Shown: positions 24,539 to 32,931, numbered from the stretch's first letter. The stretch: 38,010 nucleotides of DNA from Clostridiaceae bacterium (GCA_031289315.1 JAITPR010000061.1:1-38010), one strand, 5' to 3'. Made by a program: numbers and translations. Notes: a model not told the origin generated them from the letters alone.

Positions 24539-26296
24539 TTACACGCAGTCTTCGTCTTGGAGGGCGTCATAGCCTTCTTCGCCGGTGCGGATTTTGACGA
24601 TGTTTTCGACGTCGTAGACGAAGATTTTGCCGTCGCCGAAGTTACCGGTACGGAGTACCTTGTTGGCGGTTTCGACTACGAGGGAGACGGGAACCTTACA
24701 TACGACGAGGTCGACTTGCACTTTGGGCAAGAGATTTACATCGACTTCGGCGCCGCGGTAGTGTTCGACGTGACCCTTTTGCATACCGCAGCCCATGACA
24801 TTGGTAACCGTCATGCCGGTGATACCGATAGAATTGAGCGCGATTTTGAGTTCTTCAAACTTAGAGAGTTTGGTAATAATGGACACCTTCGTGAACTTAT
24901 TCTTATCGACGTCGGCGGGTGATACGACTTCGGCATCGGGAGCGTCGCCGGTATCGGCTTCGTTAACTGCGGGGGTGACGGGTTTAGCTGGTGCGTCGTA
25001 GATAAGCCCTTCGCCGTATGTAACGGGGGTAGATACGATTTCAATACCGTCGCTGGTAATGGGCGCGGCGGCAAAGCCGGCGAACGCGGTAGCAAGCCCG
25101 TGCTCGGAGATGTCAAGACCTGCCAGTTCTTCGGTGCGTGACACGCGGAGACCAACGGTTTTCTTAATGAGCAGGAACAGCCCTATCATGACGACGGCTA
25201 CATAAACGGCTACCACAAGTACGCCTAGAATTTGCACGCCGAAAAGCTTTCCGCCACCGCCGTAGAACAGACCGCCGTTGTCTTTAGTGGCGAACAGACC
25301 GACCATAATGGTACCGAACGCGCCGCAAACGCCGTGGACGGATATTGCGCCGACGGGGTCGTCGATTTTGAGTTTTTTATCGAAGAATTCGACGGCGAAC
25401 ACGACGAGGACACCGGCTAGCAATCCGATTATGAAGGCGCCGAACGGGTCTACGACGTCCGCACCGGCGGTTATTGCCACAAGACCGGCAAGCGCGCCGT
25501 TGAAGGTCATGGACACGTCGGGCTTTTTGTATTTAATCCAAGTAACGACCATTGCGGCGATAGCTGCTGCTGCTGCTGCAAGGTTAGTGGTGACGAAAAC
25601 GGAGGACATGGAGAGTATAGCTCCGTCGCCGTCCGCGCCCAGTGTGGAGCCGCCGTTGAAGCCGAACCAGCCGAACCATAAGATGAACACGCCCAATGCA
25701 ACCATTGCCATGTTATGACCCAATATAGCCTTAGGCTTGCCGTCTTTTCCGTACTTACCGATACGGGGTCCGAGTATTTTGGAGCCGATGAGCGCCGCAA
25801 CGCCGCCGACCATGTGGACTACCGTGGAACCGGCAAAGTCGTGGAAGCCTAGCTGTGCGAGCCAGCCGCCGCCCCAAATCCAGTGACCCGATATGGGGTA
25901 TACGACGAGGGAAATGCCGGCGCTGTAAATGATGTATCCGATGAACTTAGTGCGTTCCGCCATTGCGCCGGAGACGATGGTGGCGGCTGTCGCGCAGAAC
26001 ACGGTTTGGAAGATAAGGAACGCCATGGAGGGGTATCCGGCAGCGTAGTTATCCTTGAGAGCAAAGAAATCGGGCGTGCCTATGACGCCTCCCAGAGAGG
26101 TTCCGAACATGAGTCCGAAGCCGAAGAACCAGAAGAGGACGGTGCCGATAGCAAAGTCCATGAGGTTCTTCATGATGATGTTTCCGGTGTTTTTCGCGCG
26201 GGTAAGACCTGCTTCGACCATTGCGAAGCCGGCTTGCATGAAGAACACCAGAGCGGCGGCGATTAGCAGCCAAATTGTGTCTGCCGATGAGTACAT
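24539..26296 (-). CDS. amt: ammonium transporter fused to a PII signal domain
   Basis: Residues about 1-400 are an Amt/Mep/Rh channel. The N-terminus is MYSSADTIWLLIAAALVFFM with about eleven hydrophobic helices, including AGFAMVEAGLTRAKN, GAMAERTKF, STVVHMVGGVAALIGS and ISVHGVCGAFGTIMVG with the pore histidines. After a Pro/Asp-rich linker (about 425-468), residues 470-575 form a complete PII (GlnB/GlnK) domain: SIGITGMTVTNVMGCG, T-loop QKGHVEHYRGAE, LPKVQVDLVV and B-loop GDGKIFVYDVENIVKIRTGEE. The tyrosine that is uridylylated in enteric PII (Tyr51) is Val518 here. It therefore probably senses nucleotides/2-oxoglutarate and gates its own channel. The ATG has AAGGAGAT upstream; glnN is the upstream gene on the same strand. 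Confidence 0.95.
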   Translation of the reverse strand: MYSSADTIWLLIAAALVFFMQAGFAMVEAGLTRAKNTGNIIMKNLMDFAIGTVLFWFFGFGLMFGTSLGGVIGTPDFFALKDNYAAGYPSMAFLIFQTVFCATAATIVSGAMAERTKFIGYIIYSAGISLVVYPISGHWIWGGGWLAQLGFHDFAGSTVVHMVGGVAALIGSKILGPRIGKYGKDGKPKAILGHNMAMVALGVFILWFGWFGFNGGSTLGADGDGAILSMSSVFVTTNLAAAAAAIAAMVVTWIKYKKPDVSMTFNGALAGLVAITAGADVVDPFGAFIIGLLAGVLVVFAVEFFDKKLKIDDPVGAISVHGVCGAFGTIMVGLFATKDNGGLFYGGGGKLFGVQILGVLVVAVYVAVVMIGLFLLIKKTVGLRVSRTEELAGLDISEHGLATAFAGFAAAPITSDGIEIVSTPVTYGEGLIYDAPAKPVTPAVNEADTGDAPDAEVVSPADVDKNKFTKVSIITKLSKFEELKIALNSIGITGMTVTNVMGCGMQKGHVEHYRGAEVDVNLLPKVQVDLVVCKVPVSLVVETANKVLRTGNFGDGKIFVYDVENIVKIRTGEEGYDALQDEDCV

Positions 26297-26406
26297 AGTT
26301 GTATATCTCCTTATAAAAAAGTTTTCGGGTTGGGTGCGGACGTCGACTTCTTTTTACGGATTACCGTATTGGAGGGGGACGCGCCGCGGTTGATAATTTG
26401 CCGTAA

Positions 26407-26443
26407 GGTGTGAATAATTCGTCACTGCGAATTGCCCACACCC
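26407..26443. repeat. palindromic intergenic element R5 (short form)
   Basis: GGTGTGAATAATTCG and CGAATTGCCCACACC pair around a 6-base centre. The right half keeps the full arm of the family including GTCAC; the core seen in R1-R3 is missing. It lies 111 bp upstream of the amt start on the minus strand. The sequence TTATTCACA in one arm fits the DnaA-box consensus TTATNCACA. Confidence 0.7.
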
Positions 26444-26475
26444 ATATATCAAGGCGGTTTTATGCGATTTTGGTA

Positions 26476-26514
26476 ATAAAAAACGGCGCACCTCCCTTTC
26501 GGGAGGCACACCGT
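26476..26514 (-). terminator. intrinsic terminator after glnN
   Basis: On the minus strand ACGGTGTGCCTCCC, loop GAAA, GGGAGGTGCGCCGT, then a TTTTTTATT run. It lies about 85 bp past the glnN stop, so amt is probably transcribed from its own promoter. Confidence 0.9.
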
Positions 26515-26600
26515 TGTGCATTAAAATCGTATTCTTACCGCGTAGTGTTGCACCGTTTAAGTGCGTTTTCGGGTTGAACGCCCGCGAACCGCTGTTCTGC

Positions 26601-28685
26601 TTATACCGAGAACAAAATCTCCGCGTAAGCCGGGAAGGGCCAGTGCTCCGCGCCGACCAAGGTTTCCAGTTCGTCGCCTATGGAGCGTAACTCTTGCATG
26701 GTCACGAACACCTGTTCGCGGAAGAATTTAGCTTCCGCCAGTAAGTCGTGGCAATTCTTTATTTCCAACAATTTGTTTTCCAGTTCTTCCGTCTTGTTGT
26801 AGAAAGCAAGCGTGAGCGCGGAAAGCTTTGTAAGAAGCTTCTTTTCCAATTCCACCGCGTCTACGCCCGCATTTAATTTCATTGCGGCGGTTTTCGCTAT
26901 TTCCTTTTGATACTTTTCGGAGGCGGGCAAAATGTCCTTTTTCGCCATATCAATCATGGCAAGCGCTTCGATTTTTAAAATCTTGCAGTAGGCTTCAACC
27001 ATAATTTCGTAGCGGGAGTGCATTTCGATTTCGGTGAGTATTTTATGCTTTATAAACAGCTTCAGATTCTTTTCGTTGATGAAGTAGGGGAGCGCGTCCA
27101 CGGTGGAACGTAGGTTCAACAGACCGCGCTTTGCCGCTTCCTTTTTCCATTCGTCGGAGTAGTTGTTGCCGTTGAATATGATGCGTCTGTGTTCCTTTAA
27201 CGTCTTCGCGATAAGCTTTTGGAGGGCGGTATTAAAGTCCTTTGCCTTTTCCAACTCATCTGCGAACAGAGCCAGTGACTCCGCGACGATTGTGTTAAGG
27301 ATGTAGTTACACTTTGCGATTGACTGCGAGGAACCCGGCATTCTAAACTCAAACTTGTTGCCGGTAAATGCGAACGGTGAAGTGCGGTTTCTGTCGGTAT
27401 TGTCCTTCGGGAACTGCGGTAACACGCTCACGCCGATTTCCAACGCCTTCTTTTCCAACTGATTCAACGGTTTTTTGTCGACGATACTGTCTACCACGTC
27501 GGAAAGCTCCGTACCCAAAAACATGGATATGATTGCCGGCGGAGCCTCGTCCGCGCCTAAGCGGTGGTCGTTGCCGGCGCTTGCAACGGAAATTCTCAAA
27601 AGGTCTTGATAGTCGTCTACGGCTTTCACGATAGCGGCAAGGAACAGCAGAAACTGCGCGTTCTCCGCGGGTGACGCGCCGGGGTCCAATAAATTAGCCT
27701 TTTCTGTCGCTATCGACCAGTTATTATGTTTACCGCTTCCGTTGATGCCGGCAAACGGTTTCTCGTGCAATAGGTTAATAAGCCCGTGATTTATAGCCAC
27801 CTTCTTCATGGTTTCCATGACGAGTTGGTTTTGGTCGGTGGACAAATTTGTGGTACCGTACACCACGGCAAGCTCGTGCTGCGACGGGGCGACCTCGTTG
27901 TGTTTGGTTTTGGACGGCACGCCCATCTTCCAAAGCTGCTCGTCAAGCTCCGCCATATAGTTTACGATACGGGTCTTGATTGCGCCGAAGTAGTGGTCCT
28001 CAAGCTCCTGTCCCTTAGGCGGTTTCGCGCCCCAAAGCGTACGCCCGGTATAAACTAAGTCCTTGCGTTTTTCAAACAGATCCTTATTAATCAGGAAGTA
28101 TTCTTGTTCGGCGCCCACAGTTGAGATAACGCGTTGCGCCTCATTGTTGCCGAACAGACGCAGTATGCGGAGCGCTTGAGTATTGAGCGCATCCATCGAA
28201 CGTAGCAGGGGTGTCTTCTCGTCCAACGCCTCTCCGCCGTAAGCGCAAAACGCGGTGGGTATGCACAGCACGCCATCCTTGATAAATGCGTATGAAGTCG
28301 GGTCCCATGCCGTGTAGCCGCGCGCTTCAAACGTTGCGCGTATGCCGCCCGAAGGGAAGCTGGATGCGTCCGGTTCGCCCTTTATCAGTTCCTTGCCGGA
28401 GAACTCCATTATCACGCCGCCGTCTTTCGTGGGCGTTATGAAGCTGTCGTGTTTTTCGGCGGTTATGCCGGTCATCGGTTGAAACCAGTGAGTAAAGTGA
28501 GTGGCACCCTTAGAAATTGCCCAGTCTCTCATCGCGCTTGCTACGATGTCCGAAATGCCGGGATCGAGAGGCGCGCCGCGCTGAATGGTTTTTTTCAACG
28601 TCTTGTAGACAGTAGATGGCAGACGCTCCTGCATTGCCTTGTCATTGAAGACAAGTGACCCAAAAAGTTCAGGCACATTTTTCAT
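26601..28685 (-). CDS. glnN: glutamine synthetase type III
   Basis: The enzyme joins ammonium and glutamate to glutamine using ATP. The 694-residue length and the motifs mark the GSIII family: the [17 protein letters not shown] segment near 62, [17 protein letters not shown] near 109, [12 protein letters not shown] near 190 (metal-binding), [12 protein letters not shown] near 260, and [12 protein letters not shown] near 316, which corresponds to the catalytic loop region. The [15 protein letters not shown] and [10 protein letters not shown] blocks follow. The C-terminal ~250 residues are helical, as in other GSIII. The start has CACGGAGG upstream. It lies on the same strand as amt, but each has separate terminators, so the two form a nitrogen-assimilation neighbourhood rather than one simple operon. 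Confidence 0.97.
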   Translation of the reverse strand: MKNVPELFGSLVFNDKAMQERLPSTVYKTLKKTIQRGAPLDPGISDIVASAMRDWAISKGATHFTHWFQPMTGITAEKHDSFITPTKDGGVIMEFSGKELIKGEPDASSFPSGGIRATFEARGYTAWDPTSYAFIKDGVLCIPTAFCAYGGEALDEKTPLLRSMDALNTQALRILRLFGNNEAQRVISTVGAEQEYFLINKDLFEKRKDLVYTGRTLWGAKPPKGQELEDHYFGAIKTRIVNYMAELDEQLWKMGVPSKTKHNEVAPSQHELAVVYGTTNLSTDQNQLVMETMKKVAINHGLINLLHEKPFAGINGSGKHNNWSIATEKANLLDPGASPAENAQFLLFLAAIVKAVDDYQDLLRISVASAGNDHRLGADEAPPAIISMFLGTELSDVVDSIVDKKPLNQLEKKALEIGVSVLPQFPKDNTDRNRTSPFAFTGNKFEFRMPGSSQSIAKCNYILNTIVAESLALFADELEKAKDFNTALQKLIAKTLKEHRRIIFNGNNYSDEWKKEAAKRGLLNLRSTVDALPYFINEKNLKLFIKHKILTEIEMHSRYEIMVEAYCKILKIEALAMIDMAKKDILPASEKYQKEIAKTAAMKLNAGVDAVELEKKLLTKLSALTLAFYNKTEELENKLLEIKNCHDLLAEAKFFREQVFVTMQELRSIGDELETLVGAEHWPFPAYAEILFSV

Positions 28686-28709
28686 AAAAATAAGTTACCT
28701 CCGTGTTAT

Positions 28710-28786
28710 AAAAAAAACGCTTACAGGAACAAGCCTAAAAAATTTTAAGCTCCCCGCAGCGTCTTTGCTGTCCGAATGTTTTATAG
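28710..28786 (-). promoter_or_regulatory. glnN leader with possible attenuator
   Basis: Read on the minus strand, the leader has a hairpin CAGC-AAAGAC-GCTG (28757-28770), an AGCTTAAAA/TTTTAGGCT pairing, and then GCTTG-TTCCTG-TAAGC followed by GCG and eight T residues, i.e. a weak terminator-like hairpin, only about 15 bases before the ribosome binding site. The first hairpin's six-base loop has A at position 1 and G at position 4, as in ANTAR-protein targets. Inference only. Confidence 0.4.
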
Positions 28787-28791
28787 GGCTA

Positions 28792-28820
28792 AGTATACAA
28801 TCGACGCGTTGTCTTGTCAA
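28792..28820 (-). promoter_or_regulatory. sigma-A promoter of glnN
   Basis: On the minus strand TTGACA, a 17-base spacer and TATACT, about 105 bp upstream of the start codon. Both hexamers are close to consensus. Confidence 0.88.
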
Positions 28821-28934
28821 GAAAAAGATTGCGCTAAAAGAATATTTTTTCGGAAATTTTTTTTTACCGCTCGCCCACACCCTCATATACCCTATTGCAA
28901 ACACCCAAAAAGTGTGCATGCGGTTATTATTAGA

Positions 28935-29077
28935 GTTTCTTTTGGGCGCCCAAAAGGAACAAACTTGTTATTTTGCTACGCGGCAAAAGAACCAAAAACG
29001 CGCAAGCTTGAAGCTTGACACTGATTACCTGAAAAACGCGGTTGAAACAAGACCCTTGTTTGTCAACCGCGTTTTTA
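28935..29077 (-). repeat. composite repeat, copy B
   Basis: Inverted counterpart of the element at 24411-24522, with the same order: strong hairpin, CAGGTAATCAGTGTCAAGC, GCTTGCGCG, TTTTTGGTTCTTTTG, and the palindrome TTTTGGGCGCCCAAAA. It has about 30 extra bases before the last part. The two copies bracket amt and glnN. Confidence 0.75.
29032..29077. terminator. terminator-like hairpin of composite repeat copy B
   Basis: AAAAACGCGGTTGA pairs with TCAACCGCGTTTTT; an inner AAACAAG/CTTGTTT-like pairing continues the stem. A and T runs flank it on both sides, so it could work in either direction. No gene ends nearby on either strand, which suggests it travels with the repeat. Confidence 0.65.
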
Positions 29078-29110
29078 AATTTATTCAGTGTTAATCTCCG
29101 TTCTTTCGTA

Positions 29111-29154
29111 TTTTTATTTTCTTTACGTCATCTTTTTATTTTCTTTATGTCATC
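29111..29154. repeat. 22-bp tandem repeat
   Basis: TTTTTATTTTCTTTACGTCA plus TC, then the same unit with a single C-to-T change, head to tail. It lies in the gene-free 1.1-kb spacer between glnN and mraZ. Confidence 0.85.
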
Positions 29155-29222
29155 CTCGCCCCTAAAGCGGATTTTGCGCCCTTTTATCCACCAACAAGGA
29201 AAGGTATAGGCTTCGCTTCCGT

Positions 29223-29375
29223 GAACGACGGAAATCCGCTTTACAAAAGCCCGGCGGCTTTGCTTTCAAAGCGACAATCGGCGCGGAAAGCGCTTGCGCG
29301 AACAACGGAAATCCGCTTTATAAAAGCTGTATGCGCATACAGTCGGCGCGAAATGTGTTTGCATGTAGACAACAT
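29223..29375. repeat. ~78-bp degenerate tandem repeat
   Basis: GACGGAAATCCGCTTTACAA at about 29226 recurs at 29304 as AACGGAAATCCGCTTTATAA. Both are followed by AAAGC..., a TCGGCGCG block and a GTGTTTGCATG / GCGCTTGCGCG block. The second unit is more diverged towards its end. No gene is visible. Confidence 0.6.
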
Positions 29376-29391
29376 TCTGCGCAAAGGTCCG

Positions 29392-29587
29392 GTGGACAAA
29401 GGTGGATGCGCGATTGTCCACGTAAATAGGGTCTTTCATGGGTGAATGTGGACAATTTTATATGGCGCAAACAATTTGTGTTTTCGAAGACATAAATTCG
29501 TGGCATTTTGTCAAAGTTTTCGCAAAAAAGTGGCATAAATGAGGAGTTGTCCACAAATGCGTCCACATTTAGGGATAGTTGTCCACC
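29392..29587. other. cluster of six TTGTCCAC-type (DnaA-box-like) nonamers
   Basis: GTGGACAAA at 29392, ATTGTCCACG at 29413, TGTGGACAA at 29448, TTGTCCACA at 29547, GCGTCCACA at 29559 and TTGTCCACC at 29579, on both strands. An A/T-rich block (29625-29710) follows, then the mraZ promoter. The motif differs by one base from the DnaA box TTATCCACA. It may be a DnaA-binding region, a promoter control region for the dcw cluster, or the binding site of another protein. Confidence 0.45.
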
Positions 29588-29708
29588 TAAATTCATTTTA
29601 AATATGCAGAATTCATTTCGCTGACTAATTCAAAAAAAAGAGGAAAAAACCAATAAAAAAGCTCATTTTCGGGTTTAAAAATAATTCGTATTTTTTTTGT
29701 TTTTACCC

Positions 29709-29737
29709 TTGACATTTATTCGTGACTGGGGTATGAT
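29709..29737 (+). promoter_or_regulatory. sigma-A promoter of the dcw cluster
   Basis: TTGACA, a 17-base spacer and TATGAT, ending about 107 bp upstream of the mraZ ATG. The spacer contains GACTGGGG, and one TGGG-type element could be a MraZ contact, but no repeated array of such elements is visible. Confidence 0.8.
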
Positions 29738-29844
29738 AATAACACAAGAACAAGCCGATTTTTTAGGTATCAGAATGGACAGCAATCCCTAATGCTAGTT
29801 TTAATGAGTATCAAGAAAAAAAGGTCGGTTGGAAGCGGAGCAAT

Positions 29845-31050
29845 ATGTTAGGACGATTGGGAATTGAAAGCGTAAACGCCGAAAGTGTGGGAGGAATACC
29901 CCACACTCTTGACGATAAAATGCGCACTAGAATACCGCCCTTGTATAGAAGCTTCGTCAATCCTATGAACGGACAGGTAATCATGAAGCTTACCTTGTCC
30001 GCCAGTATTGAGTTACTTCCTTACGCTAAATTTTGTGAAATCATAAATGTGATTAACAGCATACCGGAGTACGATACGGAGGCTCAACAGGCGGCGCGTG
30101 CAACGCTTGAGCGTATTAAGACCGCCAGAGAGGATGTGCAAGGTCGTTTCGTTATAGACCGCGACCTCGCAAAAAAAGCCGGAATAAATAAAAACATAAT
30201 CTTTACGTCCTCCGGTGAAAGAGTGGAAATTTGGGCGGCGGAAAACTACGGCGAAAATTTTGGCGCCGCGCTGACCAACAAGGAATATAAAGAGCTTTAC
30301 TTAAACACCATGACGCCTTATTTGAAGGTGGCTAAGAAGGTGGAAGCACCGGCTCAACAACCGGTTCAACAACCCGTGGTGTCACAGACATATTATTATC
30401 CGCAGGCTCCGTTGCAATACTACGGTTACAACCCGTACATGCAACAACCATACCCGCCGCAACCGTATCCGCAACAGCCGTATATGCAACAGCCGTACGC
30501 GCCGCAAATACCACTACAAGGGCAACCGATATTCGGAGCGGCTCCCGTACCCTCGCAGGAAGAAAACAACGCGCAAGCGCCGAAACAAGACGGCGACGGC
30601 GTGCAAACACCGCAACAGTTGCAAATGCAACAGTTGCAATCGCAACCATACTACGGCGTGCAACCGTTTGCACCGCAAGGACAACAGCAACCATACTACG
30701 GCGTGCAACCGTTTGCACCGCAAGGACAACCGCAACCGTACTACGGCGCACAACAATTTGTTCCGCAAGGGCAACAACAGCAAGGACAACCGCAACCGTA
30801 TTACGGTGCGCAACAATACGCTCCGCAAGGACAGCCGCAGCAATACATGCCGCAAGGACAAATTATTATGCCGTACACTACTTTATTTGCACCGGAACCG
30901 CAACAAACACAACAAGGCACGCCGTCCGTAACTCCTTTGGTGGCGCAACCCTTTCCGATATACGGCGCGGCTGCGGCATACGCCGCCGTTACGGAACGCC
31001 CGTTTCCGATTTTTCCCGCACATAACGACGGAGGAAACGGCGACAAATAA
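29845..31050 (+). CDS. mraZ: MraZ transcriptional regulator with Gln/Pro/Tyr-rich tail
   Basis: MraZ is the DNA-binding regulator that opens the division and cell-wall cluster. Two SpoVT/AbrB-like halves are visible: PHTLDDKMRTRIPPLYRSF (about 19-37) and VQGRFVIDRDLAKKAGINK (about 98-116), followed by NIIFTSSGERVEIWAAENY, the classic MraZ end. In the first half the usual DxKGR is DDKMR. MraZ is normally about 145 residues; this protein has 401. From about 168 it is low-complexity, rich in Gln, Pro and Tyr (QPYPPQPYPQQPYMQQPY), with four copies of QPYYGxQPFAPQG-type units at about 270-335. The tail resembles prion-like or phase-separating sequence. The position before rsmH supports the identity. 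The ribosome binding site is GAAGCGGAG. Confidence 0.88.
   Translation: MLGRLGIESVNAESVGGIPHTLDDKMRTRIPPLYRSFVNPMNGQVIMKLTLSASIELLPYAKFCEIINVINSIPEYDTEAQQAARATLERIKTAREDVQGRFVIDRDLAKKAGINKNIIFTSSGERVEIWAAENYGENFGAALTNKEYKELYLNTMTPYLKVAKKVEAPAQQPVQQPVVSQTYYYPQAPLQYYGYNPYMQQPYPPQPYPQQPYMQQPYAPQIPLQGQPIFGAAPVPSQEENNAQAPKQDGDGVQTPQQLQMQQLQSQPYYGVQPFAPQGQQQPYYGVQPFAPQGQPQPYYGAQQFVPQGQQQQGQPQPYYGAQQYAPQGQPQQYMPQGQIIMPYTTLFAPEPQQTQQGTPSVTPLVAQPFPIYGAAAAYAAVTERPFPIFPAHNDGGNGDK
30640..30850 (+). repeat. in-frame repeats in the mraZ tail
   Basis: CAACCATACTACGGCGTGCA and variants begin near 30644, 30689, 30734 and 30788, encoding QPYYG(V/A)Q followed by FAPQGQ or YAPQGQ. Unit length is 45-54 bp, always a multiple of three. 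CAA/CAG and CCG codons dominate. Confidence 0.9.
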
Positions 31051-31065
31051 GCCGATTTTTGACCT

Positions 31066-32004
31066 ATGCCGGAATTTTTTCACATGCCCGTAATGCCTAA
31101 GGAGGTTATCTCCGGGCTGAACATAAAAAGTGACGGCGTTTACTTTGACGGGACGTTGGGCTACGCGGGACATGCATTTCAAATAGTCGAGCGTCTTACC
31201 GGCGGGGGAAGATTGATTGCCACCGACAAGGATTCCGAAGCGATAGCGGCGGCGACGAAACGGTTGTCGGGCTATAGCGACAGAGTTACGATTGTCAATT
31301 CGGACTTTAAAAACGCCGCTTCCATACTGGACGGTTTGGGCATTTCCGGATTGGACGGAGTGCTACTGGATTTGGGAATATCCTCACCTCAAATAGATAA
31401 TTTTGAGAGGGGCTTCTCTTATATGCAGGACGCACGGCTGGATATGCGGATGTGCCGCGAACAGTATTTGACGGCTTACCACATCGTAAACGAGTATTCC
31501 GCGGGCGCGCTGACACGTATTTTTGATGAGTACGGAGAGGAAAAGCTGGCGCGGAGAATTGCCGAAAGAATTGTAAAGGAACGCGAAAAGGCGCCCATAG
31601 AAACGACGCTTCAGCTGTCGTCGATAGTGGAGAACGCTTACCCGGCGGCGACACGTTGGAAATTCGGACACCCTGCAAAACGCGTATTTCAAAGTTTGCG
31701 TATAGAGACTAATTCCGAGCTAACCGGACTCTCCGAAACCATAGCGGAACTGATACGTCGGCTGAATAAAAACGGACGCATAGCCGTCATAAGTTTCCAT
31801 TCCTTAGAAGACAAAATTACTAAGCATTGCTTCAAGGATTTTGAAATCGGCTGTATTTGTCCCAAAAATTTTCCGCAGTGCGTCTGCGGTCATAAAAAAG
31901 AAATAGAAATTCTGACAAAGAAGCCCTTGACGGCTTCGGAAGAGGAGTTGAAGGAAAACGGCAGGGCGGCAAGCGCAAAGCTTCGCATAGCCGAAAAGCT
32001 GTGA
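31066..32004 (+). CDS. rsmH: 16S rRNA cytosine-N4 methyltransferase RsmH
   Basis: RsmH (MraW) methylates N4 of C1402-type cytosine of 16S rRNA using S-adenosylmethionine. The N-terminus FHMPVMPKEVISGLNIKSDG and the SAM loop YFDGTLGYAGHA (about 26-37) fit. Also visible are ATDKDSEAI, VLLDLGISSPQID, FERGFSYMQDARLDMRM, HPAKRVFQSLRIETN and FHSLEDKITKHCF. The length of 312 residues is normal. The start lies 15 bp after mraZ without a clear ribosome binding site, so coupled translation is likely. Near the C-terminus the Cys cluster CICPKNFPQCVCG is a normal feature of the family. Confidence 0.97.
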   Translation: MPEFFHMPVMPKEVISGLNIKSDGVYFDGTLGYAGHAFQIVERLTGGGRLIATDKDSEAIAAATKRLSGYSDRVTIVNSDFKNAASILDGLGISGLDGVLLDLGISSPQIDNFERGFSYMQDARLDMRMCREQYLTAYHIVNEYSAGALTRIFDEYGEEKLARRIAERIVKEREKAPIETTLQLSSIVENAYPAATRWKFGHPAKRVFQSLRIETNSELTGLSETIAELIRRLNKNGRIAVISFHSLEDKITKHCFKDFEIGCICPKNFPQCVCGHKKEIEILTKKPLTASEEELKENGRAASAKLRIAEKL

Positions 32005-32134
32005 CAAAATTAAAGAAACTGGAAGTCGTAAGTTTAGTAGTGCGGATTAAACCGCCGAAACGATGCAGACGGCTTATAGCAACCACGGAAGACCCGGCTG
32101 TTGTCGGAAAATAAGCGCAAAGCGGAGGCGTGTT

Positions 32135-32659
32135 ATGAACAACGGAAAAAGATTACCCTTAAACAACCAAAATAACTCCGGTAAGTCAACGAACAAGAGC
32201 GCCGACGCTTATGATTCCGCAGTAATAAAAAGTAAAGCGGAAGAAAAACGCCTAGCGGAAGCAAAGCGTATAGTGGACAGGCGTATGCTTGAAGCCAAAC
32301 GTATAGAAGAGGCTAATCGTATGGCGTATGACGCCGACCGTGCAGCGGAAGCTAACCGTCGTGCGGAGGCCAACCGTAGAGCGGAGGTTAACCGTGCGGA
32401 AGCTAGCCGTAGAGCGGAGGTTAACCGTAAAGCGGAAGCCAACCGTGTGGCGGAGGTTAGCCGCCGTGCAGATGAAGCCCTACGGGCTTCGGTGGCACAA
32501 AATAAGGCGATAGTCGCCGCCAATCCCGATAAGCCAAGGTTTATTTGGGAAAACGAGGACGCCGGCGTACGGTGCGAAACAATCATCGAGTCCGGCACGA
32601 TTGAGGACGTCAAGAGCGCGAAGATTAAGATGCATTTCTTAGTGAACGTGATAACTTAA
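32135..32659 (+). CDS. Ala/Glu/Arg-rich helical protein in the ftsL position, unknown
   Basis: I do not recognise this 174-residue protein. The ATG at 32135 has a good Shine-Dalgarno (GCGGAGG); an in-frame ATG at 32063 does not. Residues about 30-130 are a repetitive charged helix of 5-8 residue units (RRAEANRRAEVNRAEASRRA), encoded by GCGGAGGTTAACCGT-like DNA repeats. The C-terminal ~45 residues (PRFIWENEDAGVRCETIIES) look folded. No membrane segment is present, so despite lying where ftsL usually is, it does not look like FtsL. Other possibilities are a cytosolic scaffold or an extended division-cluster protein. The DNA-level repetition suggests expansion. Confidence 0.65.
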   Translation: MNNGKRLPLNNQNNSGKSTNKSADAYDSAVIKSKAEEKRLAEAKRIVDRRMLEAKRIEEANRMAYDADRAAEANRRAEANRRAEVNRAEASRRAEVNRKAEANRVAEVSRRADEALRASVAQNKAIVAANPDKPRFIWENEDAGVRCETIIESGTIEDVKSAKIKMHFLVNVIT

Positions 32660-32688
32660 CCGCTTAAACGAGCGGCAAGAGTAGGCGC

Positions 32689-32840
32689 AAAACCCTTTAA
32701 AAGGATTGTAAATATGGCAAAAACCGTTGAAATGACGGCGAAAATAAAGTAGTAAAACCCTTTAAAAGGGCGGTAAATATGGCAAAAAAACCGTTTGAAA
32801 GGACGGCAAAATATAAGATTTAAACCCTTTAAATACGGGC
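32689..32840 (+). repeat. ~66-bp tandem repeat with micro-ORFs
   Basis: AAAACCCTTTAAAAGG occurs at 32689 and 32754, and a diverged form at 32822. The first two units each carry GGTAAATATGGCAAAAA-like sequence with a tiny frame: MAKTVEMTAKIK (32714-32752) and MAKKPFERTAKYKI (32779-32823). An AAAGG lies before each ATG. The rest of the 449-bp spacer to the next gene holds element R2 and no gene I can support. Confidence 0.7.
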
Positions 32841-32931
32841 GGACATAAAAATTTTATGCCGCCCAACGGTCTTTGCACGAACTACTTAAAAAGTTTTTGC
32901 GCAAGCTACTTAAAAGGTAAACAAAAAATAA

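Noticed and set aside
29392..29710. Chromosomal origin of replication
   Set aside because: DnaA-box-like sites and an AT-rich tract are present, but dnaA, dnaN, rpmH or other origin genes are not nearby and the nonamer is one base off consensus; kept only as a finding.
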